A stretch of 64,000 nucleotides of DNA, from positions 186,001 to 250,000 of the forward strand of contig NZ_BOOQ01000023.1 of the NCBI RefSeq assembly GCF_016863315.1, written 5' to 3'. Shown piece after piece: positions 8,935 to 17,354 of the stretch. The number at the start of each line of letters is the position of its first letter. Position 1 is the stretch's first letter. The translations under genes were made by a program, and so were the position numbers. Under the pieces are notes generated by a model. That model did not search any database and was not told the DNA's origin. It saw only the letters and a program-made list of their open reading frames with translations. Origin of the DNA: Planotetraspora silvatica (GTDB lineage Bacteria > Actinomycetota > Actinomycetes > Streptosporangiales > Streptosporangiaceae).

Positions 8935-9549
8935 TCAGAGCGCGTCGATCTCCGTGAGATCGATGTCGATCTCGAAGGGGACCGAGAGTCGCAACTTGTC
9001 GTGGTGGATCCCCATCAGTGCGTAGGCGCCGGTGGCCGGGTCCAGTTCGTAGACGTACACCGTCGGCAGTCCGTCGTTCTGCTCGACCCGCCAGAAGTGA
9101 CGGATCCCGGCCGCGGCGTAGAGCTGAGGCTTTCGCTCCCGGTCACGTGTCTCTGAATCCGGGCTGACGACCTCGACGGTGAGAACGGCCTCGGCGGCCT
9201 GATAGGCGGTGACGTCCGGCCCCAGGTCTGCGGTCGCGCGGATGACGACGACGTCCGGTTCCGGTCGCTGGCGAAGCCCCAGGATCACACTCATCTCCCG
9301 ACGTACCCGGAGATCGGCGGGCACGGTCCTGCGCAATCCGTTTTCGAGCACAGTGATGATCAGTCCGTGAAAGGAAGCCTGGGGACTCACGAAGACCAAG
9401 CTTCCATCCACCAACTCTGTGTGTGCAGGCAAATCCGGAAGGTGATCGAGGTCGTCGGCCGTGAACCCTCCAGGCGGTGGGAACAGCCAGCCGGGAATCT
9501 GCGGGTCTGTCATCTCTTCACTCCGGACCTCGGCTGTCATGTTCTCCAC
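8935..9549 (-). CDS. Uma2 family (DUF820) restriction endonuclease-like protein
   Basis: A PD-(D/E)XK-fold protein, usual length about 190-205 residues. The family core is visible: EPDVVVI in the middle, then LTVEVVSPDSETRDRERK with the conserved Glu and Lys, followed by YAAAGIRHFW. Biological roles of this very abundant family are poorly known. Three starts are possible: GTG at 9549, ATG at 9540 and ATG at 9513. The last has a GGAG seven bases upstream and may be the true one. The gene converges on the 5.7-8.9 kb operon, ending 11 bases after it. Confidence 0.85.
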   Translation of the reverse strand: MENMTAEVRSEEMTDPQIPGWLFPPPGGFTADDLDHLPDLPAHTELVDGSLVFVSPQASFHGLIITVLENGLRRTVPADLRVRREMSVILGLRQRPEPDVVVIRATADLGPDVTAYQAAEAVLTVEVVSPDSETRDRERKPQLYAAAGIRHFWRVEQNDGLPTVYVYELDPATGAYALMGIHHDKLRLSVPFEIDIDLTEIDAL

Positions 9550-9600
9550 GCTAGCAACCGCACCCCTGCTCTCCAGGGAGATTGCCCCGGACTCCGGCCA

Positions 9601-10030
9601 TCAGAAGTGGCCGAAACCGCCATGCCCGCTGCCGCTGCCGTGCCCGCCGCCCCCGTCATGCCCGAAGCCCCCGTCGTGTCCGACGACTCCCGGGCTTGTG
9701 GGCCAACTGCCGATGGAGGGCCCGGGTGTGGGACCACTTCGCGCCGGAGGGGCGGACGGGCGTGGCCACGGATCAAGGCGGTCGTTGCGCGTCGCCACCG
9801 CCATGATCCGCTTGTGCTCGTACCAGGACCCATGGTCCCCCGTGCGGCCGGCACAGTACTCGCGGAGGAGACTTCCGTCCGGATCGGCCTGGTCGTAGCG
9901 GACCCACTGCTCGGAGAGGAAGAGGAACACCAGGTGGCGAGAGTGATCCTCGGGCAGGTAGCCGGCCTCGACATTCCCAGAAGGAGAACTCGGACGATTG
10001 CCCCAGCCAGTTCGCCACCTGGTGCCTCAC
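9601..10030 (-). pseudogene. Frameshifted small gene with Gly/His-rich C-terminus
   Basis: A GTG at 10030 with GGAGGG ten bases upstream begins a frame VRHQVANWLGQSSEFSFWE; near base 9972 the plausible protein continues one frame over as EAGYLPEDHSRHLVFLF through to 9601. Neither frame alone has both a ribosome site and the coding-like remainder. Joined, they give about 143 residues, with a soluble first half and a C-terminal stretch of GHDGG-type repeats. I recognise no family. A one-base indel or a sequencing error would explain it. If translation starts at the GTG at 9930, the second frame alone would give 109 residues. Confidence 0.45.
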
Positions 10031-10105
10031 CCGCTGACATCCCTCCGTTGTCGCCTCAAGTCCATCCTCATCGCGCCGGGACGATCGGTCGCGCGAGAAC
10101 GGTGG

Positions 10106-10753
10106 CTACGAGGCGCGGCGGTTGGCCGTCTGCGGGGGCGATTCGGCCGTTCCGGTCGCCCGCTGTGGAGGCACGACCGGGGTGGGGCGGACCAGGCCGA
10201 GGGCCACGACCTCGTTGGCCAGCCGCGTCCGCCGGTTGGTGCCCTCCGGGATGCGGAACTTCTGGTAGAGCCGCAACAGGTGCTGTTTGACCGCCGCCTC
10301 CGTCACCACGAGGTCGTCGGCGATCTCCCGTGCCGTCGCGGGGGCCACGAAGGCCTCGTCCGAGAGGGCGGGACGGCACAGGGAGGTCAGGACGTCGACC
10401 TCACGACGGGTCAGCTCGGGCGCCGCGGCCCTGCGGAGCTCGACCTCGGGCGCGAAGTCCTCGCGCGGGATGCCGCCGACCCGTGCGCGAGCCGCTCCGA
10501 AGGACACGACGTCGCCGTCGTCGAGCACCCTCCTGGCGATCGGCCTGCCGTTCACCCGGGTGCCGTTGCGGGACAGGCCCAGGTCGACGACGTACAGGTA
10601 GGGCCCTCGGCGGACGAATTCGGCGTGCAGACGGGACACGCTCGGATCGGTCAACCGGATGTCCACGCCGCGGCCTCGGCCGATCGTGGTGACCTCGGGA
10701 CGGAGCGGGACGACCTCACCGCTGTCCTCGATCCGAATGAACGGCCCCTCCAC
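10106..10753 (-). CDS. FHA domain fused to a LuxR/GerE-type helix-turn-helix
   Basis: A 215-residue regulator. Residues about 10-95 form a forkhead-associated phosphothreonine-binding domain with GRGRGVDIRL, the SRLHAEF strand and SRNGTRVNG. Residues about 110-190 form a helix-turn-helix: ELTRREVDVLTSL, then TAREIADDLVVTEAAVKQH, in the LuxR style with KFRI after the recognition helix. The tail is unstructured and Pro-rich. FHA domains read Ser/Thr kinase signals, so it may couple phosphorylation to transcription; kinase and targets are unknown. It is divergent from citrate synthase across 181 bases that contain two small inverted repeats. Confidence 0.85.
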   Translation of the reverse strand: MEGPFIRIEDSGEVVPLRPEVTTIGRGRGVDIRLTDPSVSRLHAEFVRRGPYLYVVDLGLSRNGTRVNGRPIARRVLDDGDVVSFGAARARVGGIPREDFAPEVELRRAAAPELTRREVDVLTSLCRPALSDEAFVAPATAREIADDLVVTEAAVKQHLLRLYQKFRIPEGTNRRTRLANEVVALGLVRPTPVVPPQRATGTAESPPQTANRRAS

Positions 10754-10814
10754 GGCAGTTCCTCCCCAGGTAGCCCGCCGTTACTTTCGCTACAGCTCCG
10801 GCTTACCCAAACGT

Positions 10815-10854
10815 GGCGATGGGGAATCGCCTTTGCCAGAAGGAGAATCCTTCT
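10815..10854. promoter_or_regulatory. Two inverted repeats in the divergent FHA-HTH / citrate synthase promoter region
   Basis: The pair ggcgat/atcgcc (10815-10820, 10826-10831) and the pair agaagga/tccttct (10838-10844, 10848-10854) lie side by side in the 181-bp intergenic region. They are candidate operators for the adjacent FHA-HTH protein or another regulator. The evidence is position and symmetry only. Confidence 0.3.
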
Positions 10855-10934
10855 TGAAATTGGTCTGGACCTCTGTGAAGCGGTTTACCTGCTCACGGGT
10901 AGACTTCGGGCCAAGATAAGCGGAGGAAACAGTT

Positions 10935-12056
10935 ATGGCGGACAAGCCCACCAAAGGCCTCGCCGACGTCGTCGCCGCGTCCACAGCGCTCAGCGACATC
11001 GACGGCAAGGCCGGTCGCCTCTTCTACCGTGGCTACGACATCCACGACCTGACCGGCCGCACGACCTTCGAAGAGACCGCCCATCTGCTCCAGCACGGCT
11101 CGCTGCCGACTCGCGCGCAACTGGCCGACTACGGCGCCGAACTGGTCAGGGGCCGGACGCTGGGGGCGCTCGTCGAGAGCAACATCCCCGAGATCGCCGA
11201 GAAGCAGGGGCCCATGGAGGCACTGCGGACTCTGGTCTCGCTGAGCGGCGCCGAGGACCCGGAGAAGGACTCCAACGCACCGGAGGCCAACCGCCGCAAG
11301 GCCGCCCGCCTGACGGCGCAGCAGCCGATCCTGGTGGCCAGGTACCACGCCGCACGGACGGGCGGCGCCGTACTCGATCCCGATCCCGAGCTGAGCGTCG
11401 CCGCCAACTTCCTGCGGCAGATCACCGGGCGGGACCCGTCCCCGCGCGAGGTGGCGATCTTCGACGCCTGCCTCGTGCTGCACGCCGACCACACGATGAA
11501 CGCCTCCACGTTCGCCGCTCGCGTGTGCGCCGCCACCCTGTCGGACATGCACTCGGCGATCGTCGCGGCCATCGGCACCCTGAAGGGCCCCCTCCACGGC
11601 GGAGCCAACGAGCAGGTCATGCGTACGCTGGAAGGGCTGGACCCCGAGGGGGTGGCCCAGGCGGTACGGGACAAGCTGGCCGCGGGCGAGAAGATCATGG
11701 GATTCGGGCACCGCGTGTACAAGACCGAGGACCCGCGGGCGACGCATCTCCGGCGGATGTCGCAGGAACTCGGCGAGGCGTCCGGAGACGACACGTTCTA
11801 CCGCATGTCCAAGGAGATGGAGGAGGTCGTCTTCGCGGAGAAGGGCCTGTATCCCAACGTCGACTTCTACGCCGCGACCGTCTACCACTACCTTGGCATC
11901 CCGACGGATCTGTTCACGCCGGTGTTCTCGGTGAGCAGGATGTCCGGGTGGACCGCCCACGTGATCGAGCAACACGCCGACAACCGCCTGATCCGGCCGG
12001 ACAGCGAGTACATCGGTGAGCGCGACCAGAAGTGGGCTCCGATCGACGAGCGATGA
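10935..12056 (+). CDS. Citrate synthase (type I fold, short actinobacterial form; 2-methylcitrate synthase possible)
   Basis: Condenses acetyl-CoA with oxaloacetate. 373 residues, the length of the short dimeric citrate/2-methylcitrate synthases. Catalytic motifs are present: LHADHTMNASTFAARV with the first catalytic His, LHGGANE with the second, GFGHRVYK, and VDFYAATVYHYLGIP with the catalytic Asp. No prp genes are nearby, and NADP-isocitrate dehydrogenase lies 0.4 kb downstream, so a TCA-cycle role is favoured over the methylcitrate cycle. The ATG follows GGAGGAAAC at a good distance. Confidence 0.93.
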   Translation: MADKPTKGLADVVAASTALSDIDGKAGRLFYRGYDIHDLTGRTTFEETAHLLQHGSLPTRAQLADYGAELVRGRTLGALVESNIPEIAEKQGPMEALRTLVSLSGAEDPEKDSNAPEANRRKAARLTAQQPILVARYHAARTGGAVLDPDPELSVAANFLRQITGRDPSPREVAIFDACLVLHADHTMNASTFAARVCAATLSDMHSAIVAAIGTLKGPLHGGANEQVMRTLEGLDPEGVAQAVRDKLAAGEKIMGFGHRVYKTEDPRATHLRRMSQELGEASGDDTFYRMSKEMEEVVFAEKGLYPNVDFYAATVYHYLGIPTDLFTPVFSVSRMSGWTAHVIEQHADNRLIRPDSEYIGERDQKWAPIDER

Positions 12057-12066
12057 GTGCGACAAC

Positions 12067-12354
12067 GTGAAGAAGCGAGACAACGGCACGGCCTGGGGGT
12101 CGTACCTGCTGGTGGTGGTGGGCGCGGCCGCCGGCCTCGGGGTGGTCGGCTTCGGCGGAGCCCCCTGGGTCGGCGGTGTGATCATGGGAGCCACCCTGCT
12201 GGTGGGCTCGGCCGTACGACTGGTCCTCTCCGAGGAGCGGGCCGGGGCATTGGCGGTGCGGACCAAGAAGACGGACGTGGTCGTGCTCGCCGTCATCGGG
12301 CTCGCCCTCGTGGGCGGGTCGCTCAGTCTGCTGCTCAAGCTGCACAACACCTAG
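12067..12354 (+). CDS. DUF3017 small membrane protein
   Basis: A 95-residue protein with three hydrophobic segments (about 10-27, 31-50 and 72-92) and a basic loop with RTKKTD, the pattern of the DUF3017 family. An in-frame ATG at 12016 would overlap citrate synthase by 41 bases; the GTG at 12067 fits the family N-terminus better, although neither has a strong ribosome site. In other actinobacteria this gene normally sits right after folD; here it is separated from folD by about 6.8 kb. Function is unknown. Confidence 0.8.
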   Translation: MKKRDNGTAWGSYLLVVVGAAAGLGVVGFGGAPWVGGVIMGATLLVGSAVRLVLSEERAGALAVRTKKTDVVVLAVIGLALVGGSLSLLLKLHNT

Positions 12355-12448
12355 TCACGGGCGCAACACGCCCGTCCGATAGCCTCAACGGCCAGTGAGC
12401 CTCATAAGGACTGTATGGCCGAGTTAGTTCAGAAGGGGAACCCCACGC

Positions 12449-13666
12449 ATGCCCAAGATCAAGGTAGCGGGTCCGGTCGTCGAGCTTGACGGCGACGAGA
12501 TGACCCGGATCATCTGGCAGTTCATCAAGGACCAGTTGATCCTGCCCTACCTGGACGTCGACCTGAAGTACTACGACCTCGGCATCGAGCACCGGGACGC
12601 CACCGACGACCAGGTCACGATCGACTCCGCTCTCGCGATCAAGAAGTACGGCGTCGGCGTGAAGTGTGCGACGATCACGCCGGACGAGGCCCGGGTCGAG
12701 GAGTTCGGCCTCAAGAAGATGTGGAAGTCCCCGAACGGGACCATCCGCAACATCCTCGGTGGTGTGATCTTCCGTGAGCCGATCATCATGTCGAACGTGC
12801 CTCGGCTCGTGCCCGGCTGGACGAAGCCGATCATCGTCGGCCGTCACGCCTTCGGCGACCAGTACCGCGCCACCGACCTGAAGATCCCCGGCGAGGGCAC
12901 GCTCACGCTGACGTTCACGCCGAAGGACGGCGACGAGCCGATCGAGCTCAACGTCTTCGACTTCCCCGGCAGCGGCGTCGCGCTGGCCATGTACAACCTG
13001 GACGAGTCCATCCGCGACTTCGCCCGCGCCTCGATGCGGTACGGCCTGGCCCGCAACTACCCGGTCTACCTGTCGACGAAGAACACGATCCTGAAGGCCT
13101 ACGACGGCCGCTTCAAGGACATCTTCGCCGAGGTCTTCGAGAGCGAGTTCAAGGCCGACTTCGAGGCCGCCGGCATCACCTACGAGCACCGCCTGATCGA
13201 CGACATGGTCGCCGCGTCCCTGAAGTGGGAAGGCGGGTACGTCTGGGCGGCGAAGAACTACGACGGCGACGTCCAGTCCGACACGGTCGCCCAGGGCTTC
13301 GGTTCGCTCGGCCTGATGACCAGCGTTCTCATGACGCCGGACGGCCAGACCGTCGAGGCCGAGGCCGCCCACGGCACGGTGACCCGGCACTTCCGCCAGC
13401 ACCAGCAGGGCAAGCCGACCTCCACGAACCCGATCGCCTCGATCTTCGCGTGGACCCGCGGCCTGCAGCACCGCGGCAAGCTCGACAACCAGCCCGAGGT
13501 GATCGACTTCGCCGAGAAGCTCGAGCAGGTCTGCATCGAGACGGTCGAGGGCGGTCAGATGACCAAGGACCTCGCGCTCCTGGTCGGCGGCGACGCCGAG
13601 TGGCTGACCACCCAGGACTTCCTCGCCGCTCTGGACGAGAACCTGAAGAAGAAGATGGCTCTGTAA
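12449..13666 (+). CDS. icd: NADP-dependent isocitrate dehydrogenase, homodimeric eukaryote-like type
   Basis: Oxidatively decarboxylates isocitrate to 2-oxoglutarate. 405 residues, typical of the subfamily II dimeric enzyme. Motifs include LDGDEMTRI, the substrate-binding SPNGTIRN with its Ser, RHAFGDQY, the IDDMVA segment with metal-binding Asp, and [11 protein letters not shown] with the NADP site. AGAAGGGG precedes the ATG. The last codons (LKKKMAL, stop) and the following terminator form the left copy of a direct repeat whose other copy lies 2.3 kb downstream, indicating that a mobile element inserted at this 3' end and left the gene intact. Confidence 0.97.
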   Translation: MPKIKVAGPVVELDGDEMTRIIWQFIKDQLILPYLDVDLKYYDLGIEHRDATDDQVTIDSALAIKKYGVGVKCATITPDEARVEEFGLKKMWKSPNGTIRNILGGVIFREPIIMSNVPRLVPGWTKPIIVGRHAFGDQYRATDLKIPGEGTLTLTFTPKDGDEPIELNVFDFPGSGVALAMYNLDESIRDFARASMRYGLARNYPVYLSTKNTILKAYDGRFKDIFAEVFESEFKADFEAAGITYEHRLIDDMVAASLKWEGGYVWAAKNYDGDVQSDTVAQGFGSLGLMTSVLMTPDGQTVEAEAAHGTVTRHFRQHQQGKPTSTNPIASIFAWTRGLQHRGKLDNQPEVIDFAEKLEQVCIETVEGGQMTKDLALLVGGDAEWLTTQDFLAALDENLKKKMAL

Positions 13667-13686
13667 ATGAATCTGGCCCCTACCTG
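13642..13686 (+). repeat. Left attachment-site repeat at the icd 3' end
   Basis: This 45-bp segment spans the final seven codons, stop and following bases of icd. It matches 15920-15964 at 42 of 45 positions. The three differences are a synonymous third-position change in the last Leu codon, a TAA/TAG stop change, and one noncoding base. Similarity continues weakly through the hairpin and beyond. Direct repeats of a gene's 3' end bounding an insertion are the signature of site-specific integration. Confidence 0.8.
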
Positions 13687-13709
13687 CGGGTTCTCCGTTA
13701 GGTAGGGGC
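13676..13709 (+). terminator. icd terminator hairpin (left copy)
   Basis: A perfect 10-bp stem, gcccctacct with aggtaggggc, around a 14-base loop. It begins ten bases after the icd stop. The same stem, with a different loop, occurs after the duplicated icd end at 15953. Confidence 0.75.
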
Positions 13710-13739
13710 AATTCGCCTCTCTGGGCCGTCTCTGGGCCG

Positions 13740-13885
13740 TCAGGCCCTTGGGGCGGCTCCAAAGACAGCCGCGATGGCCTTCCGGGGTGTGCTCTTGGCT
13801 GCTCGGCATGAGGTGGGTATAAGTACGCAGGGTGAAACCTGGATCATGATGCCCGAGGTACTCGCTCAGAGCCAGGCGAGCCCAG
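13740..13885 (-). pseudogene. C-terminal remnant of a tyrosine recombinase (integrase)
   Basis: The complement reads [18 protein letters not shown] then YTHLMPSS, the conserved end of actinobacterial phage/AICE-type tyrosine integrases: the LGH motif with the catalytic His region and the nucleophilic Tyr of YTH. After EHT one extra C in a C-run shifts the frame; past it the expected tail KAIAAVFGAAPRA ends at TGA 13742-13740. The N-terminal 85-90% of the enzyme is missing. It points at the icd 3' end and lies 54 bases from the left repeat, the usual arrangement of an integrase gene and its attachment site. Confidence 0.78.
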
Positions 13886-14102
13886 CAGTCCGTCTCCGCC
13901 GCCGCATGCCCGGCTGTGTCCGTTGGCGTCCGATCACCGTGGAAGGCGCACAGGCGAAGGGACACGTCAAGCCGGGCTTGCACCTCTGTCGCCGGCCCGC
14001 TGCCGCTTCGCGGTGGGTCGATGGCAGACGGGATGGACAGCAGGCCTTCTGCGCGCCGTCATCTGCCGGCCTTTGGCTGCTTTCGGTTCTCGTTCTTATC
14101 CG

Positions 14103-14330
14103 CGCGGCCACTGCCAGATCGAGGCCCTGCACCACCTCCGCGACGTCAGCTACGACGAAGACGCCTCCCAGATCCGCACCGGCAGCGGACCCCAGGCCAT
14201 GGCCGCCCTGCGCAACCTGGCCATCGGCATCTTGAAAACGGCCGGGCACGCCAGCGTCGCCGCCGCCTGCAGGCACCACGCCCGGGACGCCACCCGGACC
14301 CTCGAAACCCTCGGACTGCGCCCAGCATGA
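14103..14330 (+). pseudogene. C-terminal remnant of an ISAs1-family transposase
   Basis: The frame reads [40 protein letters not shown] and then [14 protein letters not shown] before a TGA at 14328. This is the recognisable end of ISAs1-type DDE transposases, where RGHW.IE carries the catalytic Glu followed by RDVxxxED and the QVRTGxGPQ motif. Upstream in the same frame the sequence is no longer transposase-like, so only about 75 residues survive. No terminal inverted repeats were found. Confidence 0.75.
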
Positions 14331-14446
14331 GCAAAGCGGACACGACGCGGCTACGCCGAGGCCCTGGAGGTTGCTGTACTCCTCTGCCGTACCGTCACCG
14401 CCTGACCCTCGCAGAGGGTGAAGTTGCCGACGTGGCCTGCGCTCGC

Positions 14447-15292
14447 TCAGGTGACCCGCGCGGCCACCAGGGTCTCGAAGGTATAGGGCCGCAGGCCATC
14501 GGTACGGCCGGCGAAGTACCGCTGCTGGAGGTCTGCACGTGCGGGGTGGTCCACGACCTTTAGCCCGCACCGGCTGATCAGCCTCTCGATCTCGGATACC
14601 GGCCAGCCAGGCTGAAGAGGCTCGCCGGCAGAAGCCGCGATCGGCGTGTAGATACGGGCGAATTCCGTCCCCGCGTCGTCGAGCGCACAGTCCTCGGCCC
14701 GGTAGGAGAACACCACCTCAGACCCGGGAGCAGCCGCCGCGATCGTGCGCAACGTCGACTCGATCGCCTGTGCCGTCAGATAGGGGGCGACGCCCGTCCA
14801 GCAGAACATCGCCGGCTGCGCCCAGTCGAACCCAGCCGGGCTCAGAACATCCTGAACCGGTCCGGCCTCGAAATCAACCGACACGAATACCTGCGAGTCG
14901 CTGAGCGGCAGGCCGAGCTCCCTGACCCGCTCGAGCTTCCAGGCCTGAGAGGCAGGGTGATCAACCTCGAACACCGTCAGCGAGCCGAGCAGATCCGGCC
15001 GCCGCCACGCAAACGAGTCAAGCCCCGCGCCAAGAATCACGTACTGCGTGAAGGCACCAGCAGCCAGCCGGTCCTCGGCGTACCGGCTGCGGGTGCAGAC
15101 AGCCGCACGGGACTCGCTGCGGACCGGGCCGGGGAACAGCGGATCGAACTGGTCTCGCAGCTGCTGCCATACCGGGCCGACAAGCACCAGGGCCAGCGCA
15201 TCGTCCAGTACCCACGGCGACGCCGTCTCCAGGCGAAACAATCCACGCGACACGGCCGCAAACATCGCCGTCCTGCTCGGCGCGCTTTCCAT
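14447..15292 (-). CDS. Class I SAM-dependent methyltransferase of the LCMT/TIGR00027 type
   Basis: A 281-residue methyltransferase. The SAM-binding motif I reads VILGAGLDSFAWR, followed by the acidic end of strand 2 in VFEVDHPASQAWK; both are hallmarks of the leucine-carboxyl-methyltransferase-like family that often methylates small molecules. GAGGAGG lies five to seven bases before the ATG at 15292. It is the only intact gene inside the decayed element and is a candidate cargo gene. It lies opposite to the transposase remnant. Substrate cannot be deduced. Confidence 0.85.
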   Translation of the reverse strand: MESAPSRTAMFAAVSRGLFRLETASPWVLDDALALVLVGPVWQQLRDQFDPLFPGPVRSESRAAVCTRSRYAEDRLAAGAFTQYVILGAGLDSFAWRRPDLLGSLTVFEVDHPASQAWKLERVRELGLPLSDSQVFVSVDFEAGPVQDVLSPAGFDWAQPAMFCWTGVAPYLTAQAIESTLRTIAAAAPGSEVVFSYRAEDCALDDAGTEFARIYTPIAASAGEPLQPGWPVSEIERLISRCGLKVVDHPARADLQQRYFAGRTDGLRPYTFETLVAARVT

Positions 15293-15919
15293 GCGTTCCT
15301 CCTCGCCGGCCAGAACCCAGCATGCCGGCCACGCCCGGCCACTCCGCGCACTTCACAGGATGCGCCTGAAGCGCCCTGACGGCCATAGGCAGATGGACGT
15401 CTGGCTATGTGACGATCTCTGCCGAGCATGATCCGCCCCAGAAGCCGGACGCAGCGGCCCAACCAGACCACGCAGCCTTGCCGCCAGATCAGCGGCACAT
15501 TCAGGGCACATGTTGACGCCCCAGTTCCGTTTCAGTTCCGTTTGAGGCCGTAAAACGTCGGAAGTCGACGGGAGACGTTGAGAGCTATTTTGCCTGGTCA
15601 GGCGCTACTCGGCGTGATCGGCGCAGGTGGAGAAGTCGCAGGCTGGAGTTCGAGCTCTACTGCGACGTGACCTCCCAGGGGCTCAGCCCTGCCGCCCGGC
15701 TGATCGTTGTCGTGCATCCTGATGCCGAAACCGTGGGACTAGGGAATGCGTGGCGTGATGGCTGTTCGGAAGAAGTGGGGCCAGAAGGCCTGGACGATGT
15801 TGTTGGTCTGGACCGAGGTGACCAACGATGACGGACGGCGACCAGAGTTGATGGCTTGGAGTCGAGGTCAACGCGATGAGCATGAGGATGCCGCAGGTCC
15901 CGTTCCCTGGAGATCACTC
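15293..15919. other. Gene-poor right part of the icd-inserted element
   Basis: No convincing gene. A reading of the plus strand from the GTG at 15667 (VTSQGLSPAARLIVVVHPDA) to the stop near 15830 looks slightly coding-like but is short and matches nothing I recognise. Two direct copies of agttccgttt lie at about 15522-15544. The segment ends at the right attachment-site repeat. Confidence 0.5.
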
Positions 15920-15964
15920 CCTGAAGAAGAAGATGGCTCTCTAGTTGAATCTGGCCCCTACCTG
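15920..15964 (+). repeat. Right attachment-site repeat: duplicated icd 3' end
   Basis: A detached copy of the icd end encodes LKKKMAL and a stop, although no icd body precedes it. It matches 13642-13686 at 42 of 45 bases. It is followed by a longer and more perfect hairpin than the one beside intact icd, so it may be the original chromosomal end, with the copy now serving icd supplied by the element. Confidence 0.8.
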
Positions 15965-15988
15965 ACGGCGAAGCCGCAGGTAGGGGCC
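15953..15988 (+). terminator. Ancestral icd terminator hairpin (right copy)
   Basis: A perfect 12-bp stem, ggcccctacctg with caggtaggggcc, whose loop itself folds as cggc-gaa-gccg. Same outer stem as at 13676. Confidence 0.75.
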
Positions 15989-16066
15989 AGTTCCGCTCTC
16001 CGGGCCGTCTCCGTACGTCTTCAGGACGGCCCTGACCGGGCCCAGGCGCCGCCTCCCGCCGGGTTG

Positions 16067-17047
16067 TCAGGACCGGTGGACGGGAGCCGCGCCGACCCAG
16101 CGGTGATAGGCGTCCAGGTCGACGTTGCCGCCGCACACGATGGTGACCACGTGCCGGCCGGCGAAGCGGTCACGGTCTTCGAGGATCGCCGCGATGCCGA
16201 GCGCGGCCGACGGTTCGACGACGAGGCCGGCGTGGTCGAGGAGCATCCGCATACCGGCGACGATCGACGCCTCCTGGACCAGGACGGCGTCGTCGGCGAC
16301 CAGGAGCAGGTCGTCCAGGACGGCCGGGATGGGACGCCGGCCGGCGACGCCGTCAGCGATGGTGTCGGTCGACTCGGTGGTGACGACGCGCCGTTGACGC
16401 CACGAGTGCGTCATCGCCGGCGCGCCCAGCGGCTGGACGCAGATCACCTCGACTTCGGGCGCCAAGGCCTTCACCACATGACCCACACCGGTGGCCAGCG
16501 CCCCGCCGCCGAGAGCGATCAGGACGGCGTCGAACGACGGAGCGGTGTTCACCAGTTCCAGGCCGATGGTCGCCGCGCCCTCGCAGGTCTCGATGTCCAG
16601 GCTGTCTTCGACCAGCCGGATGCCGTCGTACCGCGCGACGGCCGCCGCCCGCTCGCGAGCCATGTCGAAGTCGCCGTCCACCAGCTCCAACCTGGCGTCC
16701 AGCGCGCGGATGCGATCAAGCTTGGCCGCGGGCGCGAAGCGGGATGCCACGACGGTGACGTCGAGCCCCCGGCCGCGACCGGACCAGGCGAGGGCCTGGC
16801 CGAGGTTTCCCGCGCTGGCGCACACCACGGCTCGCGGGCCGTTGCCGGCGAGCAGGCTCGCGACCACCTCGGTGCCGCGGGCCTTGAAGCTGCGGACCGG
16901 GTTCGCCGTTTCGAGCTTGATGCTCACCGAGCACCCGAGGCCGGGCTCCAGCGCCTCGCAGCGGTACAGCGGAGTGTCGAGGAAAATCGGGTCGATCACC
17001 CGGCGAGCCGCCTGGATCCGAGCAGTGTCGAGTCGCGTCTCCTGCAC
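16067..17047 (-). CDS. Threonine dehydratase-like PLP enzyme (fold type II)
   Basis: A 326-residue PLP enzyme of the tryptophan-synthase-beta family. The PLP Lys is in NPVRSFKARG, the substrate loop is CASAGNLGQAL, the phosphate-binding glycines are in ALGGGALATG, and the strand near the end is VCGGNVD. Length fits catabolic threonine/serine dehydratases or serine racemase-like enzymes without an ACT domain. No biosynthetic partners are adjacent, so the exact substrate (Thr, Ser or a hydroxy-amino acid) is open. Starts at ATG 17047. Confidence 0.85.
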   Translation of the reverse strand: MQETRLDTARIQAARRVIDPIFLDTPLYRCEALEPGLGCSVSIKLETANPVRSFKARGTEVVASLLAGNGPRAVVCASAGNLGQALAWSGRGRGLDVTVVASRFAPAAKLDRIRALDARLELVDGDFDMARERAAAVARYDGIRLVEDSLDIETCEGAATIGLELVNTAPSFDAVLIALGGGALATGVGHVVKALAPEVEVICVQPLGAPAMTHSWRQRRVVTTESTDTIADGVAGRRPIPAVLDDLLLVADDAVLVQEASIVAGMRMLLDHAGLVVEPSAALGIAAILEDRDRFAGRHVVTIVCGGNVDLDAYHRWVGAAPVHRS

Positions 17048-17354
17048 GACACGACAGCGTAGCTCCGCCGTGGCAGCCGGCCGATCGTGCGCACACGCGG
17101 GTTGCGGCCGCCGGCCCGCCGTTCGACATGGAGACCTGTGGGCTGGACCTGGGTCGCCTGCGGGCGGCTCTTTCGGGTTCCGGGCTCAAATTCATTGAGG
17201 AACTAAACGATGATTCCGGCCTGCCTCAATGGTTTCTGTCGCATAAAACACCACAAAACCGAAGGTTACGGCGCGGTCTCGAGGGGCTGAGTATGAGCCC
17301 GGCGGGACGTAAAGTTTTTCTCGACATCGTTTCACTGAATCGTGGGGATCCTGG
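17048..17354. other. Intergenic region between the PLP enzyme and the receptor kinase
   Basis: The region is more AT-rich than its neighbours near 17180-17260. A short open frame begins at 17128 but overlaps the kinase start and has no ribosome site, so I do not call it. It presumably holds the kinase promoter; no clear -10/-35 pair could be chosen. Confidence 0.4.

Noticed and set aside
9998-12019. 673-residue frame on the plus strand over the FHA-HTH and citrate synthase genes
   Set aside because: Shadow of both genes in another frame; the N-terminal half is antisense to the FHA-HTH gene.
15667-15830. Possible regulator fragment in the icd element
   Set aside because: Only about 50 residues of coding-like sequence with no identifiable motif; described under the gene-poor segment only.
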